NCBI RefSeq assembly: GCF_004346865.1
Contig: NZ_SMGR01000001.1
Span: 496,001-560,000, forward strand
Direction of reading: 5' to 3'
DNA: 64,000 nucleotides
From: Shimia isoporae
GTDB lineage: Bacteria > Pseudomonadota > Alphaproteobacteria > Rhodobacterales > Rhodobacteraceae
Shown here: positions 34,364-42,701 of the stretch, one piece after another
Position numbering within the stretch: position 1 is the first letter of the stretch
Layout of the letters: each line of letters starts with the position of its first letter
Translations under genes and position numbers: made by a program
The notes under the pieces: model-generated
Database searches by the model: none
The model's input: only the letters and a program-made list of their open reading frames with translations
Told to the model about the DNA's origin: nothing

Positions 34364-35230
34364 CTAATTTGATTTCATACTGGCCAAAGCGGCACATACC
34401 GCCCCTGCGGTGATCATCAAAGCGGCGAGCGCCAATGACCATGTTGGCGCAGCCACTCCTGCGGCCACCAAGGCCAGCGTAGACAGAAGCGGTGCCGCAT
34501 AGGACGCCGTGCCGAGCAGTTGTATGTCGCCGTGTTTGACTCCGATGTCCCAGACATAAAAGGCCAGGCCGACTGGCCCGAGGCCGAGTGCTGCTGTTGC
34601 CGCCCAGCCTAGAACTCCTTGCGGCCAGGCGGTTGTCTCGACCGCCAGATGCAGGCCCAATGACAAAACAGAAGAGGCCAAGCAGAAAACAATTACCGAT
34701 GCTGTTGGAACGTCACCAAAGCGGCGCGAGCCAACGGAATAGGTGGACCAGGTGAACGCGCAGGCCAATGCGAGCAAGTAGCCTTTTGTGTGGGCGGGAT
34801 CAAAGCCCGTCGCACCTCCGGAGATAATCAGTGAAGCGCCGCCGAGCCCAAGGCATGCGCCAATCAGGTGACCAGCTCTTAGTCGCTCCCCTGGAAGTAG
34901 ACCTGACAGGAGCACAATTAGCAATGGCCAAAGGTAGGCGATCAGGCCCGCCTCAGCCGCAGGCGCATTGCGGAGCGCACTAAAATAGAGTGCGTGGTAA
35001 CCAAACAGCCCGACAGTTCCAAATAAGTAAACAGTCCATGGCACGCTGCGCAGGCTTTTCAGGTTTCCTGTGCGGACACCCCAGACAACTCCCAAGGCAC
35101 CGCCGATGGCGAAGCAGATCGCATTCAGTAAAAGGGGAGGGGTCGGAGCACTTCCAACCGTGAACAAAGCCAGTAGCGACCAAAGAAGAATCGCTATGAA
35201 ACCGACAAAGGTGGCGCGGGATCGGGTCAT
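34364..35230 (-). CDS. DMT-family exporter, YddG-like (aromatic amino acids)
   Basis: The 288-residue membrane protein has ten predicted helices and closely follows E. coli YddG, an aromatic amino acid exporter. It begins MTRSRATFVGFIAILLWSLLA and has GYHALYFSALRNAPAAEAGLIAYLWPLLIVLLSG. Its start overlaps the stop of the LysR gene by four bases (ATGA), so the regulator and exporter form one operon. The substrate is inferred from the family. Confidence 0.85.
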   Translation of the reverse strand: MTRSRATFVGFIAILLWSLLALFTVGSAPTPPLLLNAICFAIGGALGVVWGVRTGNLKSLRSVPWTVYLFGTVGLFGYHALYFSALRNAPAAEAGLIAYLWPLLIVLLSGLLPGERLRAGHLIGACLGLGGASLIISGGATGFDPAHTKGYLLALACAFTWSTYSVGSRRFGDVPTASVIVFCLASSVLSLGLHLAVETTAWPQGVLGWAATAALGLGPVGLAFYVWDIGVKHGDIQLLGTASYAAPLLSTLALVAAGVAAPTWSLALAALMITAGAVCAALASMKSN

Positions 35231-36177
35231 TGTTCGGGGATGTCTTCGATTGGGATCAATGTGAGCGCCTCTGTCACATGTGCGGTTTTGGCGATTTCCT
35301 CCCGCATCCAGTTGCGAAAGGCAGCGATATGCGGGCGGTCCTGTACCCCGTCTTGACAGAGAAAGCGGAAACGGGCTTGCAAGACAATGGCCTCCGCGAA
35401 TGGTGCGACGAGACGCCCTTCGCTAATGTCTTTGACCACAAGGGCGCGTCGGCCTAAGGCCACGCCTGCGCCCGCGAGCGCTGCGTCGATGGAGTGATCG
35501 GCCCCAGTGAAGCGCGGTCCATGTGAAGTATCGAACGACACCCCCATCATGCGGGTCCATGCCGACCAGTCCGCACGAGGTGTAAGAAAATTGATTGACT
35601 CGTCATGGATCAGCGTCGCGTGTTCCAGAGATTGAGGCGTCGGATATTGCTTTGCCAATTCCGGTGTCATCACAGGCGTGACCCATTCTTCGGGCAACTC
35701 GTAGCTCCACAGCCCCGGCGTTGTTTGGTCGCGGCCGAAGCGGATGGCCACGTCAACTTCGTCTCGTCCAAAATCAACGTTGTGCAGTGTCGCTGAAAAC
35801 CTCAGGTCGATTTCGGGATGTGCGCGAGCAAACTCAAAGAAGCGTGGCGCCAACCACTTTGCAGTGAAACCCGGACCGGCCGTGACCATCAGTGTGGCGT
35901 CATCGGTCAAGCGTTGCACGGTGCGCCATGCAGCGCTTAGTGACTGAAAACCGTCGCTGACACCGGGAGCCAGAGCTTCGCCTGCCTCGGTAAGCGAGAC
36001 AGCTCGGTTGAGTCGGTGAAAGAGCGGCGCTCCCAGATGTTCTTCGAGCGACTTGATTTGATAGGATAGCGCAGCTGGCGTGACAAAAAGTTCGTCGGCA
36101 GCTTTGGCGAAAGACATGTGGCGGGCTGCGGCTTCAAAGGCTCGAAGAGCAGTGAGTGGGGGAAGGCGGTCAGGCAT
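35227..36177 (-). CDS. LysR-family transcriptional regulator (GcvA-like)
   Basis: The 316-residue protein has an N-terminal winged helix-turn-helix (MSFAKAADELFVTPAALSYQIKSLEEHLGAPLFHR). A GcvA-type effector domain follows, with DVAIRFGRDQTTPGLWSYEL and GVALGRRALVVKDISEGRL. It probably controls the YddG-like exporter, with which it overlaps, and perhaps the divergent 50-residue ORF. I start at the ATG ending 36177; a GTG two codons up is possible. A 20-base dyad (36253-36272) in the divergent region is a candidate binding site. Confidence 0.9.
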   Translation of the reverse strand: MPDRLPPLTALRAFEAAARHMSFAKAADELFVTPAALSYQIKSLEEHLGAPLFHRLNRAVSLTEAGEALAPGVSDGFQSLSAAWRTVQRLTDDATLMVTAGPGFTAKWLAPRFFEFARAHPEIDLRFSATLHNVDFGRDEVDVAIRFGRDQTTPGLWSYELPEEWVTPVMTPELAKQYPTPQSLEHATLIHDESINFLTPRADWSAWTRMMGVSFDTSHGPRFTGADHSIDAALAGAGVALGRRALVVKDISEGRLVAPFAEAIVLQARFRFLCQDGVQDRPHIAAFRNWMREEIAKTAHVTEALTLIPIEDIPEQ

Positions 36178-36252
36178 ATTCACTTAAGTACAGCTTAACT
36201 GAAAGTGTGAAAAGTCTCGTTTGTGGGTTTTGTTTGCGAGTGTCATATAAGT

Positions 36253-36272
36253 TGCAGTTAAGAATTACTGCA
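36253..36272. promoter_or_regulatory. Candidate LysR-type binding dyad
   Basis: TGCAGTTAAGAATTACTGCA has TGCAGT/ACTGCA arms and an A/T-rich centre, fitting the T-N11-A style of LysR sites. It lies 76 bases from the LysR start and 26 bases before the small ORF start at 36298, in the shared divergent region. The related CTTAAGTACAGCTTAAC element is nearer the LysR start. Confidence 0.5.
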
Positions 36273-36297
36273 AATGCCAAGCCTAAGGAGGCGCATC

Positions 36298-36450
36298 ATG
36301 ATCGAAACAGCCGCAAACGCCCGTATCGCAAGAGCCATGCAAGACGCCCACGCAGAGCGCAGCCGCGCCTTTGTCGGAATGTTCAAATGGCTGTTTGGCA
36401 AATCCGAAACACCGCTGGCCGACTTTGGCCTTACGGTGCCGTCCCGCTGA
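36298..36450 (+). CDS. Small 50-residue protein of unknown function
   Basis: The reading frame gives MIETAANARIARAMQDAHAE followed by RSRAFVGMFKWLFGKSE and a Thr/Pro tail. An excellent ribosome-binding site (AAGGAGGCGCATC) precedes the ATG, and a bidirectional terminator follows, so it is a real transcription unit. It is divergent from the LysR regulator and separated by a dyad. The basic/amphipathic helix could bind nucleic acid or membrane; this is inference. I do not recognise a family. Confidence 0.65.
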   Translation: MIETAANARIARAMQDAHAERSRAFVGMFKWLFGKSETPLADFGLTVPSR

Positions 36451-36484
36451 GCTTTTTCGCCAAAGCACTTACGGGGCAAAGAAA

Positions 36485-36520
36485 AAGGGCCGGTCAAGCG
36501 ACCGGCCCTTATTGTTTTTA
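36485..36520. terminator. Bidirectional terminator between small ORF and phaB
   Basis: AAGGGCCGGTC (36485-36495) and GACCGGCCCTT (36500-36510) form an 11-pair stem with a 4-base loop. T-rich tails follow on both strands (ATTGTTTTTA on plus, TTTTTCTTT on minus), so it serves both convergent units. Confidence 0.9.
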
Positions 36521-36533
36521 GTAAGCGGCAGGG

Positions 36534-37256
36534 TCATACGAAGAACTGACCGCCATTTGCGGAAATTGTAGATCCGTTGATGAAGCCGGCGTCCTCGGAG
36601 GCAAGGAACGTCACACAGCGTGCAATTTCCTCAGGCTCGCCAAGACGGCCTGTCGGGATTTGACCAATGATCGACTCGCGGACTTTCTCGGGAACGGCCA
36701 TGACCATTTCAGTCGCGATGTATCCTGGGCAAATCGCGTTGGCGGTGATGCCTGCGCGCGCGCCTTCTTGTGCGAGGGATTTTACAATACCCAGGTCGCC
36801 AGCTTTGGTTGCGGCATAGTTTACCTGAGCGAACTGTCCTTTTTGACCGTTGATCGAAGAGATAACGATGATGCGGCCGAACTTGCGTTCGCGCATGCCG
36901 GGCCAAACAGGATGTACCGTGTTGAAGACACCGGTCAGGTTGGTGTCGACCACTTCGTGCCACTGCTCGGGAGTCATCTTGTGGAAAGGCGCGTCCCGAG
37001 TGATGCCGGCATTGGCGACAACAACGTCGATTGGGCCGAGGTCAGCTTCGACCTGCGCGAGACCTGCCTTGGAGGCCTCGTAGTCTGCGACGTTCCACTT
37101 GTAGGTCTTGATGCCGGTCGCTTCGGTGAAGGCTGCCGCCTTCTCGTCGTTGCCGGCGTAGGTTGCTGCAACTTCATAGCCTTCGGCTTTAAGTGCTTTG
37201 GAAATGGCTTCACCGATACCGCGGCTACCGCCGGTGACGAGTGCTACTCTTGCCAT
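36534..37256 (-). CDS. phaB: Acetoacetyl-CoA reductase
   Basis: PhaB reduces acetoacetyl-CoA to (R)-3-hydroxybutyryl-CoA for polyhydroxybutyrate, with NADPH. The 240-residue short-chain dehydrogenase has TGGSRGIGEAIS for cofactor binding and NAG (residues about 87-89). The catalytic Ser is in ISSINGQKGQFAQ, and the YxxxK motif is YAATK. The sequence is closely like PhaB/FabG reductases of PHB producers. It lies downstream of phaA on the same strand, but a terminator separates them, so it may use its own promoter in the 192-base gap. Confidence 0.94.
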   Translation of the reverse strand: MARVALVTGGSRGIGEAISKALKAEGYEVAATYAGNDEKAAAFTEATGIKTYKWNVADYEASKAGLAQVEADLGPIDVVVANAGITRDAPFHKMTPEQWHEVVDTNLTGVFNTVHPVWPGMRERKFGRIIVISSINGQKGQFAQVNYAATKAGDLGIVKSLAQEGARAGITANAICPGYIATEMVMAVPEKVRESIIGQIPTGRLGEPEEIARCVTFLASEDAGFINGSTISANGGQFFV

Positions 37257-37338
37257 GTGGGTCCCTCCAATTAGGCAAATGGTCTGGTAATTCTGTTACG
37301 ATCTATAAACAAGATGCGCAACAAAATTGCGTGATGAA

Positions 37339-37346
37339 TTGCCGCA
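37339..37346. promoter_or_regulatory. Half-site of the phaA-type dyad upstream of phaB
   Basis: TTGCCGCA at 37339-37346 repeats one arm of the dyad upstream of phaA (38720-38736). It lies 83 bases before the phaB start, within a gap that also holds CGCAACAAAATTGCG and TGCTGC motifs. Shared control by a PhaR-type regulator is inference. Confidence 0.3.
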
Positions 37347-37397
37347 CCGCAGATATTTTTTGCTGCTTGTGCGAAAAGTGCCTCCCAAAAAGGCAAA

Positions 37398-37419
37398 GGG
37401 GCGCCCAACTGGGCGCCCC
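37398..37419 (-). terminator. Intrinsic terminator after phaA
   Basis: GGGGCGCCC (37398-37406) and GGGCGCCCC (37411-37419) form a nine-pair stem with an AACT loop. Reading on the minus strand it follows the phaA stop by 29 bases and is followed by TTTGCCTTTTTGG. Confidence 0.8.
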
Positions 37420-37448
37420 CTCGCAGAATCAGATACGGGGCGCCAGAA

Positions 37449-38624
37449 TCACGGACGCTCTAGGCACATGGCCACACCCATACCGCCACCGATGCAAAGC
37501 GTCGCAAGACCCTTCTTGGCATCGCGGCGTTTCATTTCAAACAGCAGCGTGTTGAGAATGCGCGCGCCGGATGCTCCAATCGGGTGTCCAATGGCGATCG
37601 CGCCGCCGTTAACGTTCACGATTGACGGGTCCCAACCCATGTCTTTGTTGACGGCACAAGCCTGCGCGGCGAAGGCTTCGTTCGCTTCAACAAGATCAAG
37701 GTCTTCCGCTTTCCAGCCGGCCTTTTCGAGCGCCTTGCGAGACGCGTAGATCGGACCGACGCCCATGATGGACGGGTCGAGTCCGGCGGTTGCATAGGAG
37801 GCGATCCGTGCCAACGGCTCGATGCCACGTTTCTCGGCTTCTTCTGCGGACATCAGGAGAGCACCAGCGGCACCATCGTTCAGGCCGGATGCGTTTGCGG
37901 CGGTAACCGAACCGTCTTTTGCAAAAGCGGGACGCAGTTTCTGCATCGCATCAATCGTCGCGCCGTGGCGAATGTACTCGTCCTTGTCCACGACAATGTC
38001 GCCCTTGCGTGTTTTGACCGTGAAAGGGATTACCTCGTCGTCAAATTTCCCTGCTTTTTGAGCGGCTTCTGCCTTGTTTTGCGACGCAACAGCGAATTCG
38101 TCCTGCTGTTCACGGCTGATCTGCCACTTCTCAGCTACGTTTTCAGCGGTCTGGCCCATGTGGTAACCGTTGAACGCATCCCAAAGACCGTCACGGATCA
38201 TAGAGTCGATGTATTTTACGTCGCCCATTTTGGTTCCGGCACGAAGGTGTGCCACGTGCGGCGACAGTGTCATGTTTTCCTGGCCACCGGCGGCGACGAT
38301 ATTGGAGTCGCCCAGTTGGATGTGCTGCGCGGCAAGGGCAACAGCGCGCAAGCCTGAGCCGCAGACCTGATTGATGCCCCATGCAGCACTTTCAATAGGC
38401 AGGCCGGCGTTGATGTGAGCCTGGCGCGCGGGGTTCTGTCCCTGACCGGCGCTCAGCACCTGACCGAGAATGGTTTCGGAAACATCGGATTTTTCAACAC
38501 CGGCACGGGCGACGAGTGCTTCGAGCACGGCGGCGCCCAGATCATGGGCCGGGGTGTTGGCAAAAGAACCGCTAAAGCTGCCCACGGCGGTGCGGGCTGC
38601 GGACGCGATCACGACATTGGTCAT
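37449..38624 (-). CDS. phaA: Acetyl-CoA C-acetyltransferase (beta-ketothiolase)
   Basis: PhaA condenses two acetyl-CoA to acetoacetyl-CoA, the first step of PHB synthesis. The 391-residue thiolase has the active-site Cys in [16 protein letters not shown], the [18 protein letters not shown] block and the C-terminal [12 protein letters not shown] with its catalytic Cys. I start at the ATG ending 38624, which has GGAGG nine bases upstream; the GTG at 38639 is rejected. A dyad-containing promoter lies about 90-110 bases upstream. Confidence 0.95.
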   Translation of the reverse strand: MTNVVIASAARTAVGSFSGSFANTPAHDLGAAVLEALVARAGVEKSDVSETILGQVLSAGQGQNPARQAHINAGLPIESAAWGINQVCGSGLRAVALAAQHIQLGDSNIVAAGGQENMTLSPHVAHLRAGTKMGDVKYIDSMIRDGLWDAFNGYHMGQTAENVAEKWQISREQQDEFAVASQNKAEAAQKAGKFDDEVIPFTVKTRKGDIVVDKDEYIRHGATIDAMQKLRPAFAKDGSVTAANASGLNDGAAGALLMSAEEAEKRGIEPLARIASYATAGLDPSIMGVGPIYASRKALEKAGWKAEDLDLVEANEAFAAQACAVNKDMGWDPSIVNVNGGAIAIGHPIGASGARILNTLLFEMKRRDAKKGLATLCIGGGMGVAMCLERP

Positions 38625-38707
38625 TGGGTAGTCCTCCACTTGGTGTCGGGCGCAGCATCAATGCTCCACGCCCCTCCAACAAGGTGCCTAAACACCTTTC
38701 CGCGACG

Positions 38708-38736
38708 TAAATAGCGCATTTGCCGCAGTGCGGCAA
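38708..38736 (-). promoter_or_regulatory. phaA promoter with overlapping perfect dyad
   Basis: On the minus strand TTGCCG (38736-38731) and TATTTA (38713-38708) are separated by 17 bases, a reasonable sigma-70 pair. The -35 box is part of the perfect 17-base palindrome TTGCCGCAGTGCGGCAA (38720-38736), so a bound repressor would block RNA polymerase. PhaR, the PHB-responsive repressor, is known to bind TGC/GCA-rich dyads, but naming it here is inference. Confidence 0.55.
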
Positions 38737-38776
38737 CGGACAGCTTGTCCCAGAGGTAGAACTACGGAGGAGTACG

Positions 38777-39622
38777 TCAGGCAGCCGAGGAGCGACGCGC
38801 CTTCTTTTCCCATGGCGGGGAGATTGTGGGCGCACCAAATGCGAATCCCTGAAGGCAATCAAAACCAAGCTCATGCATTGTCTGCGCGTCTGTCGGGCTT
38901 TCGATGCGGCTGGCAACAGAGATCATGTCAAAGCGTTCGGCGACGGCAGCAACGGCGCTGGCGATCACCTGGTTTGCGGAGTCGTTTGCGATGTCGCGGC
39001 TAAAGGATCCATCCAGTTTGACGATATCGAAGTCGAAGTCGCGGAAGACGCGCAGCGAAGAAAGACCGGCACCGTAGTCGTCGAGGCCGAAGGAAATACC
39101 TTTGATTTGAAGGTCTTCCATGAAACCGCGCACAATTTCCGGCACTTGTGTCACAGATTTTTCCGAGATTTCCAGGATAAGTCGTTCCGGCACCGTGGCT
39201 CCCCTTGCCAAACCCATTTGTAAGGTTTGCATCCAAGGAGCGTAACCGATCGAGCGGGCGGACATGTTGATAGACAGGCGCAGGTTCGGTTGGGAAGCCA
39301 GCGTTTCCAGACCAAGTTCAAGTGCGAGACAATCCAGTTGGCGACCTAGTTCGCTGTCTTCGACAGCGTTCATAAAGTCCTTGGCTGGGATGATCCGGCC
39401 TGTTTCGTCCAGAACGCGTAACAACCCCTCAAAGTATGCAGCGTGTTTGGTGCGACCGGATTGCACGACTGGTTGGAATGCAAGCATCACCTGTTTGTGG
39501 CGGATGGCGTCCCGAACCATGTCCAAAGTGGACGAATCGCGTGAATTCACCGCGTAGGCCAGCGGGTTGCGCTGTTCGCGGCTCATCTTTGCTTTGCGGT
39601 TCTTCTTCTTCGGGTTATCCAT
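38777..39622 (-). CDS. EAL-domain protein, probably catalytically degenerate
   Basis: EAL domains hydrolyse cyclic di-GMP. The 281-residue single-domain protein keeps the first Glu (YFEGLLR), the Asn of LSINMS, the Glu residues of LEISEK, the DD pair in GLDDYGAG, the Lys of DIVKLDGSF and the Gln of LQGFAFG. The usual AEGVE segment is ASRIE: the first of the two glutamates is Ser. So metal binding or catalysis is probably impaired and it may act as a c-di-GMP sensor. The frame is open to 39700 with a GTG start; I prefer the ATG ending 39622, which follows AGGATGCC. No membrane segment or GGDEF domain is present. Confidence 0.85.
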   Translation of the reverse strand: MDNPKKKNRKAKMSREQRNPLAYAVNSRDSSTLDMVRDAIRHKQVMLAFQPVVQSGRTKHAAYFEGLLRVLDETGRIIPAKDFMNAVEDSELGRQLDCLALELGLETLASQPNLRLSINMSARSIGYAPWMQTLQMGLARGATVPERLILEISEKSVTQVPEIVRGFMEDLQIKGISFGLDDYGAGLSSLRVFRDFDFDIVKLDGSFSRDIANDSANQVIASAVAAVAERFDMISVASRIESPTDAQTMHELGFDCLQGFAFGAPTISPPWEKKARRSSAA

Positions 39623-39744
39623 CTCGGCATCCTGCGTGAGTCCAAGCTCCGAAGCAGAATAGAGGATTACTGGTGAATCCTTCTTTAACGCAGCAGACAC
39701 ATGCGCAGCGCAAAAGCCTTTAGAATTGTTGGAAAATTTAGCGA

Positions 39745-39915
39745 TTATCCGCGTGGAAAACGCGGGTCACGACGGTCTTTTTCGACAGGAACCAGAACGG
39801 CGCGTTCTTCGGGTTGAAGTCTGCCAAACTCTGCGTCCAGCATATCAGCCAGCTCTTCGACACGCTCCTTGGCGCGGGCGATCAGGTCACGGATCATCGA
39901 AGCTTTGACAAACAT
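39745..39915 (-). CDS. Small helical protein of unknown function (56 residues)
   Basis: The product reads MFVKASMIRDLIARAKERVE, then EELADMLDAEFGRLQ and a charged tail with basic end (RRDPRFPRG). It is helical with no membrane segment. AAAGGAGAG precedes the ATG, and a sigma-70-like promoter lies upstream (39946-39973), so expression is credible. I do not recognise a family. It sits upstream of the EAL gene on the same strand, with 122 bases between them. Confidence 0.65.
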   Translation of the reverse strand: MFVKASMIRDLIARAKERVEELADMLDAEFGRLQPEERAVLVPVEKDRRDPRFPRG

Positions 39916-39945
39916 GGGGACTCTCCTTTGTCGTCTTTCAACCCA

Positions 39946-39973
39946 AATGTATGCCCTGCCACAAGGAAGTCAA
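39946..39973 (-). promoter_or_regulatory. Sigma-70-like promoter for the 56-residue ORF
   Basis: On the minus strand TTGACT (39973-39968) and TACATT (39951-39946) are separated by 16 bases, about 31 bases before the start codon at 39915. This is among the better promoter matches I can see in the window. Confidence 0.55.
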
Positions 39974-40015
39974 GAAACCGCCACAATCATTGTTAAGGCC
40001 GCATACGTTCATGCA

Positions 40016-40948
40016 CTATTTGGAGAACCCCGCTGTTCCGCGGTCCTCTGGATGACGCTTCAGGTGGTCTTCTTTGAGTTCCTCAGACGACATGCGACTG
40101 CCGTCATGGCTCCAGCCAGGTGGGGCGACCGCGTACATAACGCGCTCACGGAGCGACAGTCCGCTTTGGGTCATATCGCGGAAGATACCAACCCATTCGT
40201 GGAAGGCTACTCGTAAGGGGTTGAAGCTCCCGAGGTTGTGTACGAGCCCGTAATCGACCTTGTCATGGTCTTGCTCCGGAACAAATGTGCCGAAAAATTT
40301 GTCCCAGATGATGAAAACGCCGGCATAATTGCAATCCAGATACCGTGCATTCCGACCGTGGTGGGCGCGGTGATGGCTCGGTGTGTTCATGACGGCCTCG
40401 AACCAGCGCGGCAATTTGTGAATTGCTTCGGTGTGAATCCAGAATTGGTAGATCAGATTAAGGCCGCCGCAGAATAATACCATTGCCGGATGGAACCCAA
40501 AGAGGATCAAGGGTGCGCGCACGACCATCATAAACGTAAACGTTCCGGTCCAAGTTTGCCGCAAGGCGGTGGTGAGATTGTAATGTTGAGAGCTGTGGTG
40601 ATTGACATGGCTGGCCCAAACCCACCGGATTCGGTGGCCGAACCGGTGCACCCAATAGTACCGCAGATCATCCAGTACGAAGCAGACGAGAACAATCCAC
40701 CAACTTGTGCCCAAATCAAATGGCGTGATTTCCCATAGCACCATAAAAAATCCGTAAGCAATAAAGCCTAGCAGAATGCCGGATGCCACATTGCCTGCGC
40801 CCATGATAAGCGAAGTCACTGCGTCTCGGGTTTCGTACCGACCACCGCGACCCTTCAACATGATCCAAACAAGCTCGAGCAGAATCGCGCCAATAAAAAG
40901 TGGGACGGCAAGTTGTACGACGTCCGGATATGTCAGTTGATCGGTCAT
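40016..40948 (-). CDS. Fatty acid hydroxylase/sterol desaturase family membrane protein
   Basis: The 310-residue inner-membrane protein has four helices and the di-iron histidine clusters HRFGH, HVNHHSS and HHRAHH, plus an HxxxH pair near the end of the core. Family members hydroxylate or desaturate lipids, sterols or carotenoids; the substrate here is unknown. The ATG at 40948 overlaps the stop of the upstream gene (TAATG) with GAGGG before it, so they are coupled. A second family member lies at 53.2 kb. Confidence 0.88.
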   Translation of the reverse strand: MTDQLTYPDVVQLAVPLFIGAILLELVWIMLKGRGGRYETRDAVTSLIMGAGNVASGILLGFIAYGFFMVLWEITPFDLGTSWWIVLVCFVLDDLRYYWVHRFGHRIRWVWASHVNHHSSQHYNLTTALRQTWTGTFTFMMVVRAPLILFGFHPAMVLFCGGLNLIYQFWIHTEAIHKLPRWFEAVMNTPSHHRAHHGRNARYLDCNYAGVFIIWDKFFGTFVPEQDHDKVDYGLVHNLGSFNPLRVAFHEWVGIFRDMTQSGLSLRERVMYAVAPPGWSHDGSRMSSEELKEDHLKRHPEDRGTAGFSK

Positions 40949-41334
40949 TATGCCCTCAGAAGTCTTCGCCAATGGTCACGTTCTTTTTCGTCAAGGCGCA
41001 CGGTGAGCGAGGATGAACCGAAGTCGTGAAAGGTAAACCGTAGGCCGCGAGCAACAGACGTTGGAAGTTTCGTGTCCAGAACCCGCGCTACGGTGTCGTC
41101 GCCCAATGTCCAAACGACCCCAGCGCCATTCTGGAAAGTGATTAGTGCTGCGCGCTTGTCCGACGACAACCTCACGCCAGTCACAGGTTTGTCGGGAACT
41201 TCTCTGTGCCAAGCGGCGCGCGCCTCTTCCTCTGACGCAAAACGCTGCGACGCCGTGTGGCCCGTAACATGTAGCAGCGCAGTGATCCCGGCGATTCCGA
41301 AGACCACCAGCGCGAGCAATACGGTAAGTGACAT
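40948..41334 (-). CDS. Membrane-anchored protein of unknown function
   Basis: The 128-residue protein has one N-terminal helix (LTVLLALVVFGIAGITALL), then a soluble beta-rich domain with KRAALITFQNGAGVVWTLGDDTVARVLD. It should be anchored in the inner membrane with the domain outside. I choose the ATG ending 41334 because GGAGGAGGA lies just upstream; the frame extends to 41379. It is coupled to the hydroxylase gene by TAATG. Family not recognised. Confidence 0.72.
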   Translation of the reverse strand: MSLTVLLALVVFGIAGITALLHVTGHTASQRFASEEEARAAWHREVPDKPVTGVRLSSDKRAALITFQNGAGVVWTLGDDTVARVLDTKLPTSVARGLRFTFHDFGSSSLTVRLDEKERDHWRRLLRA

Positions 41335-41400
41335 GCCCGTCCTCCTCCTCCGGTACAAAGGAGAGCCTTCGAGCGACATTTTGTCAAAGGTGGCGTTGGG

Positions 41401-42036
41401 TCAACCGGACCAGTGGACTACTCTGCAGCCTTGTTTGGTCGGGTCGGCTACGGTTTCACGGAGGTGCTTTGGCGTTTTCCTCAAAAGCTTTTTGGCCGAC
41501 TTTTCGCACCGGCGGATCGCCTCGGACTCGGCAGAGCCGCGACTGTGTTCCGCCCAGCTGAAGCCGGAGGCCCCGTTTTCGCTCAAGGCAAAAGCGCCGT
41601 AGCGCTCCGGATCCTGAACGCGCAAATATTCGCGAAAATCCTTGTTACCTTGGCGCGACAGGGTAACTCCCGACTCGCTGGGGTCATACTTCTTTGGCAG
41701 GACGCGCGCGTAGAGGACGCATCCCAAGGGATTGCGTGAGTTCGCTTCACAGGCCTGACGGGCGTAATCCTCTGCAACTTCAACAGAACTGGCGTTATAG
41801 TAGTAACCGGCAGTCTTCTCGGAGCTGTTCGCAAAGAAGGCGCCGTAAAACTCGGCTTTGCGTTTGAATTTCCTGAATTCGGATTTTGCATCACCGCGCA
41901 GTTTGAAACCGGCAATCTCGTGCAGACGGCTCTTTTTCTTTTCTACGTTGATGCCTTGAGCGTGAGAAATCGTCGGCACCAAAGGCCCGACACATAACAG
42001 GAAGGCAAACAGAAGTGACAGCAGGCGGTAAGTCAT
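41401..42036 (-). CDS. Secreted protein with two DUF4189-like repeats
   Basis: The 211-residue protein has a signal peptide (LLSLLFAFLLCVGPLVPTISHA). Two similar units follow: GAFFANSSEKTAGYYYNASS ... ACEANSRNPLGC and GAFALSENGASGFSWAEHSR ... RCEKSAKK ... GC. Each has the Gly/aromatic strand followed by an Ala-rich helix and Cys that characterises DUF4189. Role unknown. It lies 29 bases downstream of tlpA on the same strand, so both could be one operon, with the Cys pairs as possible TlpA substrates (inference). Confidence 0.7.
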   Translation of the reverse strand: MTYRLLSLLFAFLLCVGPLVPTISHAQGINVEKKKSRLHEIAGFKLRGDAKSEFRKFKRKAEFYGAFFANSSEKTAGYYYNASSVEVAEDYARQACEANSRNPLGCVLYARVLPKKYDPSESGVTLSRQGNKDFREYLRVQDPERYGAFALSENGASGFSWAEHSRGSAESEAIRRCEKSAKKLLRKTPKHLRETVADPTKQGCRVVHWSG

Positions 42037-42065
42037 TCAATTACAGCGCCTGAGAAAATGGACGC

Positions 42066-42680
42066 TTACTGGTTATTCATCGTTATTATCGCGTCGACAA
42101 TAGCACGCGCATTTTCGCTCGACCAGTCTGCATCTCCTTGAAGTCGCGCGATTTCTTTGCCGTCCGCGTCAATGATGACCGTCGCGGGAAGACCAAGAAC
42201 CGCCATGTCGCGGGCCAGCTTTTGTTTGGGGTCGCGATGCAGGGGCAAGTTGTTGACCTCAATCTCGGCAAAAAACTTCTTCATTGCTGGTACCATGTTG
42301 CGACCAGTGGCAACGGTGACCACCTCAAAATCGTCGCCGCCCAATTGAGTTTGCAGTTCGGAAAGCATCGGCATCTCATGGCGGCAGGGCGCACACCAAG
42401 TGGCCCAGAAATTCAGCAAAACGACTTTTCCCTTGTAGTCAGCGAGAGTGATTTCCTCGCCGTCTTCGGAAATGAACGGATTGGATGAGATGTCTTTTGA
42501 AACAGAGTGGAAGTTCAGTTTGCGCATGTCGCCTTCGCGCATTGCCGATACGGCCTCGAGAGTGACCGCCTCGGTTGCTGATACTGGAGTGGCGACAAAG
42601 AGACCTGCTGCAATTGCGATTGCTGCGCACGCCGTATAAACCGACGCGGAACACTCCTTGATGGACCCGATAACTTTCAT
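42066..42680 (-). CDS. tlpA: TlpA-like thioredoxin-family disulfide reductase
   Basis: The 204-residue protein has an N-terminal signal/anchor helix, then a thioredoxin domain with the active site [16 protein letters not shown] (WCAPC at about 95-99) and the cis-Pro region [11 protein letters not shown]. It probably reduces disulfides in the periplasm, for example for cytochrome c maturation. GGAGGG precedes the ATG. It is divergent from argH with only 21 bases between the start codons. Confidence 0.9.
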   Translation of the reverse strand: MKVIGSIKECSASVYTACAAIAIAAGLFVATPVSATEAVTLEAVSAMREGDMRKLNFHSVSKDISSNPFISEDGEEITLADYKGKVVLLNFWATWCAPCRHEMPMLSELQTQLGGDDFEVVTVATGRNMVPAMKKFFAEIEVNNLPLHRDPKQKLARDMAVLGLPATVIIDADGKEIARLQGDADWSSENARAIVDAIITMNNQ

Positions 42681-42701
42681 AATCCCTCCGAAGGGCAGAC
42701 G

